Assembly (NCBI GenBank): GCA_934572335.1
Contig: CAKTKU010000009.1
Location: 10,470-74,469, forward strand
From: an uncultured Oscillospiraceae bacterium
GTDB lineage: Bacteria; Bacillota; Clostridia; Oscillospirales; Oscillospiraceae
Length of the DNA stretch: 64,000 bases
Reading direction: 5' to 3'
Position numbers and translations under genes: made by a program. Under the pieces are notes generated by a model. It did no database searches, was not told the origin of the DNA, and saw only the letters and a program-made list of their open reading frames with translations. This document shows, piece by piece, positions 1 through 7,631 of this stretch. The first letter of the stretch is position 1; every line of letters begins with the position of its first letter.

Positions 1-533
1 CCAACGGTGTGCGCCAGCTGATGGAGCTTGTGGACGTGGGGCTGCTCATCCTGCCCGCCGAGCCGAATGACGACGACGGGCTGCTCGCCCCGATACTTGA
101 AAGCGCCGCCGCGCACAACACCGCTGTCGTATACGTTGACCGGGACATGCGCCTTGAGGCGGACGGCATAACGGCGGAGCTGTATGCACCGGCGGACGCG
201 GGCGACGCGAACGAGCGGTGCGTCATGTGCCGCGTGTCGCTTGGCAGCTTTGATATGCTCATCACGGGCGATGCGCCCATTGCGGCGGAACGCGCGCTCA
301 TCGCGGAGCACGATATACGCGGCGTGGAGGTATACGTCGTCGGGCATCACGGCTCGAAGTACTCAAGCGGGGAGGAACTGCTCTCCTCCATCGGTGCGGA
401 CACGGCAGTGATAAGCGTCGGGTACAATAACTACGGCCATCCCACGTCGGAGACGCTGGAACGCCTCGCCGGAAACGGTTACAGTGTGTACAGAACGGAC
501 GAGGACGGGCGCGTCGAGCTGCATGTGCGCTGA
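1..533 (+). CDS. ComEC/Rec2-like competence protein, C-terminal metallo-beta-lactamase domain (5' partial)
   Basis: The reading frame is open from the window edge, so only the C-terminal part is seen. It has the late motifs of the ComEC beta-lactamase-like domain: a GDAP loop, then GHHGSKYSS, then a Gly-His-Pro-Thr-Ser (GHPTS) near the end. In ComEC this domain follows the membrane channel that imports single-stranded DNA and is thought to process the incoming strand. The membrane and OB-fold parts would lie upstream of the window. A free-standing MBL hydrolase of the same branch is the alternative, because no membrane segment is visible here. The gene converges on the TetR gene with a gap of only 9 bases. 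Confidence 0.75.
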   Translation, partial: NGVRQLMELVDVGLLILPAEPNDDDGLLAPILESAAAHNTAVVYVDRDMRLEADGITAELYAPADAGDANERCVMCRVSLGSFDMLITGDAPIAAERALIAEHDIRGVEVYVVGHHGSKYSSGEELLSSIGADTAVISVGYNNYGHPTSETLERLAGNGYSVYRTDEDGRVELHVR

Positions 534-542
534 ATGCCGCGC

Positions 543-1157
543 TCACGCCCTGTACAGCGTGTAGAATTCATCTATCTGCGCGTCCAGTATGGCGAGCGCC
601 TCGCCGTACTGCGCCTCACGACCGTGGTACATCGTCAGCAGCAGAAAAATAGGCGCGTAGAAGTTCACCGCGGCGGCGCGCGCGTCCGTCCCGCGAAATA
701 CGCCGGAGGCTTGCAGCGCCGCGAACAGCCGCGTCTGGTAATCGAGTGCCGCGTCCATGAATATGCTGTGGAACATCTCGTATATCCGCTCGTTGCGGTA
801 CTGCTCCATGTGCGCCAGCCGCCAGAAGCGCGAGATGTACGGATCGGTGAGGTAGAAGAGAAATATCTTCTCCGACAGCGCTTTCAGCTCACCGCGCCCA
901 AGCCCGGTGTAGAATCCGGCGTCCGCCGCACCGTCCGGGCTCTGAGGCAGCCCAAGCTCCGCGGAGATGCCGGAGATATGTGCGTTTATCAGCTCGACGA
1001 TGGAGTCGAATATCTCCTGCTTGCTTTTGAAATGCTTATAGAGAGATGCATCGCGTATGCCGACGGCGTCCGCGATGTTTTTCACGCTTGTCCCGGCGTA
1101 GCCGCGCTCAGAGAAGAGCGTCAGCGCCGCGTCCGTGATGCGCTCCTTTGTCGTCAT
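543..1157 (-). CDS. TetR/AcrR family transcriptional regulator
   Basis: This 204-residue protein has a classic N-terminal TetR helix-turn-helix (TLFSERGYAGTSVKNIADAV, then SLYKHFKSK) followed by a divergent all-helical ligand domain. The start is placed at the ATG that shares an ATGA overlap with the stop of the radical SAM gene upstream; an in-frame upstream extension would run back into that gene. The two genes therefore form one transcription unit. The regulator probably represses that unit through the perfect palindrome at 2279-2294, just downstream of the unit's promoter. The inducer cannot be predicted from sequence. Confidence 0.88.
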   Translation of the reverse strand: MTTKERITDAALTLFSERGYAGTSVKNIADAVGIRDASLYKHFKSKQEIFDSIVELINAHISGISAELGLPQSPDGAADAGFYTGLGRGELKALSEKIFLFYLTDPYISRFWRLAHMEQYRNERIYEMFHSIFMDAALDYQTRLFAALQASGVFRGTDARAAAVNFYAPIFLLLTMYHGREAQYGEALAILDAQIDEFYTLYRA

Positions 1158-2254
1158 GCCTTGTCCTCCGCGCACAGCGCCTTCACGGTCTCCTCCTGCG
1201 TGAAGAGCGTGCACCCGCCGACGTGCGTCTCCTCAAGCGCGCCGCATTCGCGCAGCTTTACAAAGAGCGGCGATGCCAGCGCCTCGCGCAGTGAGGTGCC
1301 GCGCAGGGACGTGTCGGAGTACGCCGAGAATGGGCAGGGCTCCGCGCCGCCGTAGGCGTTGATGTGGAAGAAGCCGCGCCCCGCGGCGAGACAGCCGCCC
1401 ATGGCCTGCTCATCACCGGGGAAAGAGACGAGCAGCAGCTCCGGGAATTCCGCGCGGCGTGCGGAGAGCTCCGCCGCCATATATTCGCGCTCCGCCTGAC
1501 CGGGGGCCTGCTCCGCAGTCGCGCGATCGACCGGGACGTACTCGACATATATAATGACCTTGCAGCCGCGGCGCGCCAGCTCTGCCACGAAATCCGCGCC
1601 CATCACTTCGTGCAGGTTGGATTTCTGCACGGTTACGGAGCAGCCGAAGGGGAGCGCCTCATCGCTCAGCGCGGACATGGCGCGGCGGAGCGCGGAGTAT
1701 GTACCCTCACCTCGGCGCGCGTCCGTCACATCGGTGCCGCCCTCAATGCTCAGCACCGGCATGAGATTCGGGTGCTCCCTTATAAGCTCCAGCCCTGTGC
1801 CGGAGAGCATTGTGCCGTTGGTGAAAACGGGGAAGATGATCCGACGCTGCCGACCCGCCGCGCGCAGGACCTCCGGGCGCATGAACGGCTCGCCCCCGGC
1901 GAGCAGAATGAATGCCACGCCCAGCTCGGCGGCCTCGTCGAAGATGCGCGCCCACCCGTCCGGGGAAAGGAGCTGTGCCTCCGCCGCGGCAGAGTCCGTG
2001 CAGTTGTGGTTTGCGCGCGCATAGCAGCCCTTGCAGTGCAGATTGCAGCGCGTTGTGATGCTGGCGATGAGAAACGGCGGGATATGCTCGCCGCGAGCGG
2101 CGGCGTCAAGGCGCAGACGGTTGGCACGGCGGCTCGTGAGCGCGTACTCCGCCATAAACCGGGCGGTGCGGGGGTTCTTTGCCGCGGCGCGCGCAATGCC
2201 GCGCACCATGCGCTCCACGCCTCCGGCCAGATAGCTTTCAAGGTCAAATGCCAT
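1154..2254 (-). CDS. Radical SAM protein with SPASM-like C-terminus
   Basis: This 366-residue protein carries the CxxxCxxC signature that binds the 4Fe-4S cluster (Cys70, Cys74, Cys77) after a helical N-terminal extension of about 60 residues. A Gly-Gly-Glu-Pro (GGEP) SAM-binding motif follows. The C-terminal third has further cysteines (GGCLAAGR, then EPCPFSAY, then GGC) that resemble a SPASM or twitch auxiliary-cluster region. Proteins of this group modify peptides or small molecules, but nothing nearby reveals the substrate. It is first in a two-gene unit with the TetR gene and has a near-perfect promoter (2306-2334) with an operator palindrome between promoter and start. Confidence 0.85.
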   Translation of the reverse strand: MAFDLESYLAGGVERMVRGIARAAAKNPRTARFMAEYALTSRRANRLRLDAAARGEHIPPFLIASITTRCNLHCKGCYARANHNCTDSAAAEAQLLSPDGWARIFDEAAELGVAFILLAGGEPFMRPEVLRAAGRQRRIIFPVFTNGTMLSGTGLELIREHPNLMPVLSIEGGTDVTDARRGEGTYSALRRAMSALSDEALPFGCSVTVQKSNLHEVMGADFVAELARRGCKVIIYVEYVPVDRATAEQAPGQAEREYMAAELSARRAEFPELLLVSFPGDEQAMGGCLAAGRGFFHINAYGGAEPCPFSAYSDTSLRGTSLREALASPLFVKLRECGALEETHVGGCTLFTQEETVKALCAEDKA

Positions 2255-2278
2255 AGCTTTATATCATCCTCTCTGTTG

Positions 2279-2294
2279 GCTAGTGAACACTAGC
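2279..2294. promoter_or_regulatory. Palindromic operator for the TetR/radical SAM unit
   Basis: GCTAGTG-AA-CACTAGC is a perfect 7-2-7 palindrome. It lies just downstream of the -10 box at 2306-2311 on the minus strand, over the expected start of transcription. That is a usual place for a TetR-family repressor to block transcription. Assignment to the regulator in the same operon is by proximity. Confidence 0.7.
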
Positions 2295-2305
2295 TGATGA
2301 TAGAG

Positions 2306-2334
2306 ATTATATATCATCGTCCCGGTGCTGTCAA
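2306..2334 (-). promoter_or_regulatory. SigmaA promoter for the radical SAM-TetR operon
   Basis: Read on the minus strand, TTGACA (2329-2334) is followed after 17 bases by TATAAT (2306-2311). Both boxes match consensus exactly. The operator palindrome lies immediately downstream. Confidence 0.85.
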
Positions 2335-2389
2335 GTGCGGGCGTGACCGTGCGCGGGAGAAAAAATTTTGAGATTTTGAAAAAATTCTG

Positions 2390-2418
2390 TTGACAAATGG
2401 CGTTGTATTTGCTATTAT
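2390..2418 (+). promoter_or_regulatory. SigmaA promoter for the tRNA-Thr/tRNA-Tyr pair
   Basis: TTGACA at 2390-2395 and TATTAT at 2413-2418 are separated by 17 bases. The predicted transcription start is about 10 bases before tRNA-Thr. Confidence 0.85.
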
Positions 2419-2435
2419 TATCGAGCCGGTCAAGT

Positions 2436-2511
2436 GCTGGTGTAGCTCAGTCGGTAGAGCAGCTGATTTGTAATCAGCAGGTCGGGGGTTCAAGTCCGTC
2501 CACCAGCTCCA
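2436..2511 (+). tRNA. tRNA-Thr (anticodon TGT)
   Basis: The acceptor arms GCTGGTG and CACCAGC pair fully. The anticodon stem-loop CTGAT-TTGTAAT-CAG gives anticodon TGT, which reads ACA and related Thr codons. The T-loop GGTTCAAGTCC is canonical and the CCA end is encoded (2509-2511). Confidence 0.95.
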
Positions 2512-2648
2512 ACGTCAAACGAAGCTCGCTGCACTCCGCTTCCGCCGAGGCGGCGAAAGCTCCGTTGCGTTCCCTCCGTTTTCCTTTTCCTCGCAGACCC
2601 GCTCCGCTGGGCTCTGCTTGGAGAACCGAGAGAATATCAAGTCAATAT

Positions 2649-2733
2649 GGGGGAATTCCCGAGTGGCCAAAGGGGACAGACTGTAAATCTGCTGGCAATG
2701 CCTTCGGTGGTTCGAATCCACCTTCCCCCACCA
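2649..2733 (+). tRNA. tRNA-Tyr (anticodon GTA)
   Basis: The acceptor arms GGGGGAA and TTCCCCC pair, and the anticodon loop CTGTAAA gives GTA. The long variable arm is typical of bacterial tRNA-Tyr. CCA is encoded at the end. It is co-transcribed with tRNA-Thr; the roughly 140 bases between them hold nothing I recognise. Confidence 0.95.
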
Positions 2734-2736
2734 ACT

Positions 2737-2770
2737 AAAAGAGACATCCGAGCGGATGTCTCTTTTGGCA
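2737..2770 (+). terminator. Intrinsic terminator after the tRNA pair
   Basis: A 14-base stem (AAAAGAGACATCCG with its complement, 2737-2750 and 2753-2766) ends in a run of T. The symmetric A/T flanks allow function in both directions. The small gene at 2796 starts directly after it. Confidence 0.88.
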
Positions 2771-2795
2771 TAATCATGTCAGGAGCGTGATTCTC

Positions 2796-3044
2796 ATGGG
2801 TAATACAGTGAACGATAAGGATTTGGGTTTTGTCGTTGGCGGAGCATCCTCAGAAGCTGAAATTGCAGAGATCGAGGAATTCTTCGAAGGCATTTCGGCT
2901 GAAGAACTGTTAAATATGCCCACGGAAAAATTGCAGGAGTTGTGTCGGGTTGTATGCGTTCGCTATTCCTATATCCCGGAATACAAGGTCAAAAATAAGA
3001 TCAGGAAGTATTTGCGCGTCATCGGCAGGGAAATTGAATTTTGA
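2796..3044 (+). CDS. Small acidic protein of unknown function
   Basis: This 82-residue protein matches no family I recognise. The ATG at 2796 is chosen because an AGGAG box at 2781-2785 sits 10 bases before it; the in-frame GTG at 2787 is too close to that box. The N-terminus contains a hydrophobic GFVVGGAS stretch, an acidic helix follows (EAEIAEIEEFFEGISAEELL), and the C-terminus is basic. The Gly-Gly at about residues 15-16 recalls a double-glycine leader, but no export or modification gene is adjacent and the downstream part is too long and charged for a typical precursor. Its base composition is more AT-rich than its neighbours, hinting at recent acquisition. Confidence 0.65.
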   Translation: MGNTVNDKDLGFVVGGASSEAEIAEIEEFFEGISAEELLNMPTEKLQELCRVVCVRYSYIPEYKVKNKIRKYLRVIGREIEF

Positions 3045-3104
3045 TAAACTCCCTGTTTTTTACGCCAATCACCTACCAAATTACTATGCAGAAAGCGTGA
3101 CACT

Positions 3105-4271
3105 ATGATCATGATATATGCCGACAACGCCGCGACGACGGCGATATCACCCGCGGCGCTCGCTGCGATGACCGCCGCGATGCAGGATAACTACGCCAAT
3201 GCGTCCAGCCAGCACCGTATGGGGCAGCGCGCCGCCGCGGCGCTGCTGAACGCGCGGCGGCGGATCGCCGCGGTACTTGGCGCGGACGTGGGGGAGATAT
3301 ACTTCACCTCCGGCGGCACTGAGGCGGACAACTGGGCGCTCGTGAGCGCAGCGCGCGTCGGAGCGCGTGAGGGAAAACGCCACATCGTAACCTCCGCCAT
3401 CGAACACCACGCCGTGCTCAACACCCTCGCCGCGCTTGAGCGCGAGGGCTTTGACGTGACCTATCTCCCCGTCGGGGAAAGCGGCATTGTAAGCGTGGAG
3501 GCGCTCTCAGCGGCGCTGAGGGCGGACACCTGCTTTGTCAGCATAATGTATGCCAACAACGAGCTCGGCACCGTTCAGCCCATTGCCGACATTGGCGCGC
3601 TCTGCCGCGAGAGGGGCATTGTGTTCCACACGGACGCGGTGCAGGCGGTCGGGCATATCCCTGTTGATGTGCGGCGCGATAACGTGGATATGCTCTCGCT
3701 CTCGGCGCATAAGTTCCACGGACCGAAGGGCATCGGCACGCTCTACTGCCGCCGCGGCGCGCCGCTTGAGCCGCTTATGCACGGCGGCGCGCAGGAGCGC
3801 AATATGCGCCCCGGGACGAGCGACGTGCCCGCCGCGGCCGCGATGGCGGCGGCGCTGGACGAGTGCCGCGCCAATATGGCGGAGAACATGCGCCGCGTGA
3901 CAGAGCTTCGCGATGAGCTCATCCGTGAGGTAATGGCGCGCATACCGGGCGCGCACGTCAACTGCGGCACGTCGCCACGTCTGCCGGGGATAGTGAGCCT
4001 GCGGTTTGACGGCGTGGACAGCGAAGCGCTTTTGATGCGCCTCGACCTCGCGGGCATCTGCTGCTCGGCAGGGGCGGCGTGCTCCGCGGGCGCGGCGGAG
4101 CCGAGCCATGTGCTCAGGGCGATCGGGCTGACGCGCGGTGAGGCGCGCGGCACACTGCGCATATCGCTGGGCGAATACAACACAGCCGAGGAGACCGCGC
4201 GCATCGCGGCGGAGCTTGAGCACAGCGTGGCCACACTGCGCCGCGCGAAGAAAGGGGAGAGCGGTACATGA
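3105..4271 (+). CDS. Cysteine desulfurase (NifS/IscS family, PLP-dependent)
   Basis: This 388-residue enzyme takes sulfur from L-cysteine and passes it on as a persulfide. Visible motifs are the N-terminal YADNAATT, the PLP-binding Lys203 in SLSAHKFHGPKG, and the catalytic Cys326 in a short Cys/Ser/Ala-rich loop (CCSAGAACSAG), as in NifS-like group I enzymes. Its stop overlaps the start of mnmA by four bases (ATGA), so the two are translationally coupled and the sulfur is most likely used for tRNA thiolation. No iscU-like scaffold gene lies nearby. The start is either of two ATG codons (3105 or 3111); the ribosome binding site is weak. Confidence 0.93.
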   Translation: MIMIYADNAATTAISPAALAAMTAAMQDNYANASSQHRMGQRAAAALLNARRRIAAVLGADVGEIYFTSGGTEADNWALVSAARVGAREGKRHIVTSAIEHHAVLNTLAALEREGFDVTYLPVGESGIVSVEALSAALRADTCFVSIMYANNELGTVQPIADIGALCRERGIVFHTDAVQAVGHIPVDVRRDNVDMLSLSAHKFHGPKGIGTLYCRRGAPLEPLMHGGAQERNMRPGTSDVPAAAAMAAALDECRANMAENMRRVTELRDELIREVMARIPGAHVNCGTSPRLPGIVSLRFDGVDSEALLMRLDLAGICCSAGAACSAGAAEPSHVLRAIGLTRGEARGTLRISLGEYNTAEETARIAAELEHSVATLRRAKKGESGT

Positions 4272-5341
4272 AGAAAAGGGCGCTTGTCGCCATGAGCGGC
4301 GGGGTGGACAGCTCCGTCGCGGCGTATCTGATGGTGCGGCAGGGGTATGAGACCGTCGGCGCGACGATGCATCTTTACGATAATGCCGACGTCGGCCTGA
4401 AGCGGGAGAAGACCTGCTGCTCGCTGGACGATGTCGAGGACGCGCGCAGCGTCGCCGACCGCCTCGGCATACCGTTCTACGTCCTCAACTATACGGACGA
4501 TTTCCACGCGCAGGTCATTGAGCGCTTTGTCGGCGAGTACCGCCGCGGCAGAACGCCGAACCAGTGCATCGACTGCAACCGCTATATGAAGTTTGACCTC
4601 CTGCTGCGCCGCGCGGAGGAGCTGGGCTTTGACTGCGTCGTCACCGGGCATTATGCCGCCGTCGATTATGACGCCGCGCGCGGGCGTTGGCTGCTGAAAA
4701 AGGCGGCGGACGAGAGCAAGGATCAAAGCTATGTGCTCTGCTCGCTGACCCAGCGGCAGCTTGAGCATGTGCGCTTCCCGCTGGGCGGACTGACGAAGCG
4801 CGAGGTGCGCGCCATTGCAGAGGAGCAGGGCTTTGTCAACGCCGCAAAGCACGACAGCCAGGACATATGTTTTGTCCCGGACGGCGACTATGCCCGCTTT
4901 ATTGAGCGCTGGAGCGGCGAGCGCGCCGCGCCCGGGGACTTTGTCAACCGCGACGGCAATTTCATCGCGCGCCACAAGGGCGTCGTCAATTACACCATTG
5001 GTCAGCGCCGGGGCATAGGCGTTGCGGCGGAGCACCCGTATTATGTCGTCAGCAAGGACGCCGCGACGAACACCGTCGTCCTCGGCGCGAATGACGAGCT
5101 TTTTTCCACGCATCTTGAGGCGGAGGACGTCAATCTCATCTCCGTTGCCGGCCTCGACGCGCCCATGCGCGTCAAGGCGAAGATACGCTACCGCCAGCGC
5201 GAGACGGACGCGACGGTCACGCCGCTGCCGAACGGCAATGTCGCAGTCGACTTTGACGCGCAGCAGCGCGCCGTAACGCCGGGGCAGACCGTCGTTTTCT
5301 ACGATGGGGATATAGTTGTCGGCGGCGGGACGATAAAATGA
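4268..5341 (+). CDS. mnmA: tRNA-specific 2-thiouridylase MnmA
   Basis: MnmA adenylates and then thiolates U34 of Lys, Glu and Gln tRNAs. The 357-residue protein shows the PP-loop SGGVDSS (residues 10-16), the first catalytic cysteine in NQCIDCN (Cys100/Cys103 region) and the second, Cys201, in DSQDICF. These spacings match characterised MnmA enzymes closely. AAAGGGGAG precedes the start, and the gene overlaps the desulfurase gene that would supply its sulfur. It ends the operon; a GC-rich hairpin follows at 5366-5390. Confidence 0.97.
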   Translation: MKKRALVAMSGGVDSSVAAYLMVRQGYETVGATMHLYDNADVGLKREKTCCSLDDVEDARSVADRLGIPFYVLNYTDDFHAQVIERFVGEYRRGRTPNQCIDCNRYMKFDLLLRRAEELGFDCVVTGHYAAVDYDAARGRWLLKKAADESKDQSYVLCSLTQRQLEHVRFPLGGLTKREVRAIAEEQGFVNAAKHDSQDICFVPDGDYARFIERWSGERAAPGDFVNRDGNFIARHKGVVNYTIGQRRGIGVAAEHPYYVVSKDAATNTVVLGANDELFSTHLEAEDVNLISVAGLDAPMRVKAKIRYRQRETDATVTPLPNGNVAVDFDAQQRAVTPGQTVVFYDGDIVVGGGTIK

Positions 5342-5365
5342 TATAGATGATATAAAAATGATCAG

Positions 5366-5390
5366 GGCCGCACTCGCGATGAGTGCGGCC
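5366..5390. terminator. Hairpin between converging mnmA and ABC exporter genes
   Basis: A perfect 10-base stem (GGCCGCACTC, 5366-5375, with 5381-5390) around a 5-base loop lies between two converging genes. T-runs on both sides are imperfect, so efficiency is uncertain. Confidence 0.65.
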
Positions 5391-5414
5391 TTGACTTGTG
5401 TATGCGGTTTTGCC

Positions 5415-6749
5415 TTACAGCTTCCAGCCGGTGGTCTCTTTCTTCCCGCCGACAAAGTCCGCGTATATGCCGGGCTGGCGGATAAGCTCGTCATGCTTGC
5501 CCTGCTGCACGATCTGCCCGCCGTCCACGACGAGGATCTGATCCGCGCCGCGCACGGTCTTGAGCCTGTGCGCGATCATCAGCACGGTCTTCTCGTGCGT
5601 CAGCGCCTCTATCGCCTTTTGCAGCCTGTCCTCGTTTTCCGGGTCGACGTTGGCGGTCGCCTCGTCGAGAATGATTATCGGCGCGTCCTTGAGCATGGCG
5701 CGGGCAATGGCGATGCGCTGGCGCTCGCCGCCGGAGAGATGCGCCCCGCCTCCGCCGATCACGGTGTCGTACCCATCCGGCAGCGCCGCGATGAAATCGT
5801 CGCAGCACGCACGGCGCGCCGCCTCGACGACCTGCTCGTGCGTTGCGTCCGGGCAGCCGAACTTTATGTTGTTCTCAATGGTGTCCGCGAAGAGGTATAC
5901 GTTCTGGAACACCATGCTTATCTGATCCATCAGCGATTCCAGCGTGTAGTCGCGCACGTCCGTGCCGCCTATGCGCACGCTGCCGCTGTCCACGTCCCAG
6001 AAGCGCGCCACGAGATTGCACAGCGTGGTCTTGCCGCTGCCGGAGGGACCGACGATGGCGGTGGTCGTCCTGTCGGGCAGAGTGACGCTTATATCGTGGA
6101 GTATCTCCTTGTGCTCGTAGGAGAAGCTGACATGGTCAAAGACGATGTCGTGCGCGGCGGAGGAGACGGCCTTGCCGTTCTCGTCCATCTGGGGCATTTT
6201 TTCGGTCTCGACAGTGCGGTCGATCGCCGCGCCCGCCAGACGCAGCATGGAAACGCCCATGCCGAAAAGCTTCACCTGGCTGAACACGAGGAACGATACC
6301 ACAAGCGTCATCAGCGCGTTGGGCAGTGTCATGCTGCCGGCGGCCCACAGCGCCACGACGGCGAGCATCATGCCGACGCTTGCGATCTGCAATACGGCTT
6401 CCTCCGCGGCGGTGTACGGGGTCATAATGCTCTCGACCTCGAGATTTGCCTTGCGGTTGGCCTCCAGCGCGTTCTGGAGCTTTTTGTCGCCTTTGCCCGT
6501 GAGGTTGAAGGACTTGACAACGCTCATGCCCTGCACGGTCTCCAGCACGGCCTCAATGAGGTCGGTCTGGGACTTCTGCGTGTTTTCCGCGATGACGGCG
6601 GACTTCTTCTCCATCGCGGAGACAACGCACAGATAGAGAAGTATGCCGCACACCACGCCCACCACGGCAAGGATCACTGCCGTGATCAGCTTTCCGTGCT
6701 CGTCCTTGCCCAGCTCCCAAATACGCTGGACAGGGCTTTGTTTTTCCAT
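5415..6749 (-). CDS. ABC exporter half-transporter with a deletion in the membrane domain
   Basis: The C-terminal nucleotide-binding domain is complete: Walker A GPSGSGKTT, a Q-loop, the signature LSGGERQRIA, Walker B IIILDEAT and the H-loop. The protein is only 444 residues, whereas fused exporters of this type are about 580. The membrane domain has one hydrophobic segment at residues 20-44 running straight into sequence that normally follows the fourth helix, then two more at about 140-183. Thus roughly 130 residues and three helices are missing in frame. Expression follows the TetR gene upstream on the same strand, as in TetR-controlled efflux operons, where such genes usually come in pairs. 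It may be non-functional or a fusion of a former pair. Confidence 0.8.
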   Translation of the reverse strand: MEKQSPVQRIWELGKDEHGKLITAVILAVVGVVCGILLYLCVVSAMEKKSAVIAENTQKSQTDLIEAVLETVQGMSVVKSFNLTGKGDKKLQNALEANRKANLEVESIMTPYTAAEEAVLQIASVGMMLAVVALWAAGSMTLPNALMTLVVSFLVFSQVKLFGMGVSMLRLAGAAIDRTVETEKMPQMDENGKAVSSAAHDIVFDHVSFSYEHKEILHDISVTLPDRTTTAIVGPSGSGKTTLCNLVARFWDVDSGSVRIGGTDVRDYTLESLMDQISMVFQNVYLFADTIENNIKFGCPDATHEQVVEAARRACCDDFIAALPDGYDTVIGGGGAHLSGGERQRIAIARAMLKDAPIIILDEATANVDPENEDRLQKAIEALTHEKTVLMIAHRLKTVRGADQILVVDGGQIVQQGKHDELIRQPGIYADFVGGKKETTGWKL

Positions 6750-6769
6750 GTTGGACTCCTACTGTTCCG

Positions 6770-6785
6770 GTTAGACAAAACTAAC
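6770..6785. promoter_or_regulatory. Possible operator upstream of the ABC exporter
   Basis: GTTAG and CTAAC flank a 6-base spacer 20 bases upstream of the exporter start. The inverted repeat has a form common for TetR-family sites. It is short, so chance is possible. Confidence 0.4.
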
Positions 6786-6801
6786 TGATGATTTATGGAA
6801 A

Positions 6802-6819
6802 GCTGCCGTTTCCGGCAGC
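6802..6819 (-). terminator. Weak hairpin after the TetR gene
   Basis: GCTGCCG and CGGCAGC form a 7-base stem with a 4-base loop just downstream of the TetR gene. On the minus strand only TTT follows. It may attenuate read-through into the exporter gene. Confidence 0.45.
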
Positions 6820-6847
6820 ATATCCGGCTTTATAAAGCGCCGCGGAG

Positions 6848-7471
6848 CTATTCCTGCGCGGTGAACACCGCGAAAAACCCCGTGCGGTGGTAGCGGCTGA
6901 GAAGCTCGATGTACTCCGCCGCCTCGTCGCGGCGCATCCCGTGGCGGATGACCTCAAAAATGCTCTCAAAGCGCGAGGTCGTCACAATGTGCAGCAGCTT
7001 TTCCGTCATTGCGCTGCCCATCTGCTGCGCGCACCCGGCGGTCTCCATGTATTTGTAGGTGTACTCCACCTCTATCCGCACCAGCTCATCCACAAAGTTG
7101 TGAAAGCGCGTGCCGTAGGATGCATCCAGCAGCAGCCGGAACTCGTCCAGATGGTCGTACATATAGTTCACAAGCTCCATCGTGCCGCCGTCGGCGTACT
7201 CCGCCATGTGTGCCTCCTGCGCGGCTTTGTCCATGCGGTGGAACTCCTCCTGTATCTTCAAAAAGCGCTCCGTCATCCCGCTGAGCACCGGCTCGACGAT
7301 CGCGGAGAACAGCCCCTCCTTGTCGCCGAAGCGCACGTAGATGGAGTTTGTGCTCGTGTCCGCCGCCGCCGCGATAACGCGCAGGGAAGCGTCCTTGTAG
7401 CCGTTATTCAGAAACTCCTCCTTCGCGCAGGCAAGTATGCGCTCGGATACGCCCTCTATCTGCTTTGCCAT
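6848..7471 (-). CDS. TetR/AcrR family transcriptional regulator of the ABC exporter
   Basis: This 207-residue protein has a TetR-type HTH (ILACAKEEFLNNGYKDASLR to SIYVRFGDKEGLF) and a helical C-terminal domain. The ATG at 7471 is chosen because GGAGG lies 7 bases before it; an upstream in-frame start would overlap the operator. Its promoter (TTGACA-17-TATAAT on the minus strand, 7520-7548) is followed at once by the palindrome at 7502-7520, indicating autoregulation. The exporter lies 98 bases downstream on the same strand. Confidence 0.88.
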   Translation of the reverse strand: MAKQIEGVSERILACAKEEFLNNGYKDASLRVIAAAADTSTNSIYVRFGDKEGLFSAIVEPVLSGMTERFLKIQEEFHRMDKAAQEAHMAEYADGGTMELVNYMYDHLDEFRLLLDASYGTRFHNFVDELVRIEVEYTYKYMETAGCAQQMGSAMTEKLLHIVTTSRFESIFEVIRHGMRRDEAAEYIELLSRYHRTGFFAVFTAQE

Positions 7472-7501
7472 CGTCTCGCCTCCAACTATCAATAACACTG
7501 T

Positions 7502-7548
7502 TTCATAACTGCGTTATGAATTATAGTTAGAGTGATTTAATTTGTCAA
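7502..7548 (-). promoter_or_regulatory. Promoter and TetR operator for the regulator/exporter unit
   Basis: On the minus strand TTGACA (7543-7548) and TATAAT (7520-7525) are 17 bases apart. The 19-base palindrome TTCATAACTGCGTTATGAA (7502-7520) begins inside the -10 box and covers the transcription start, an ideal position for repression. Confidence 0.82.
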
Positions 7549-7581
7549 GCCCCATTTTCGCCGTGATCCGCAAAAATGCGC

Positions 7582-7620
7582 AAAAAGCCGGGTACCGCAA
7601 TAATTTTTGCGGCACCCGGC
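7582..7620 (-). terminator. Intrinsic terminator of the MMPL-GLUG operon
   Basis: A long stem formed by 7587-7600 and 7606-7620 (GCCGGGT...ACCCGGC with GC-rich interior) is followed on the minus strand by TTTTT at 7582-7586. It lies 12 bases after the stop of the GLUG protein gene. Confidence 0.9.
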
Positions 7621-7631
7621 CATGGATCATG

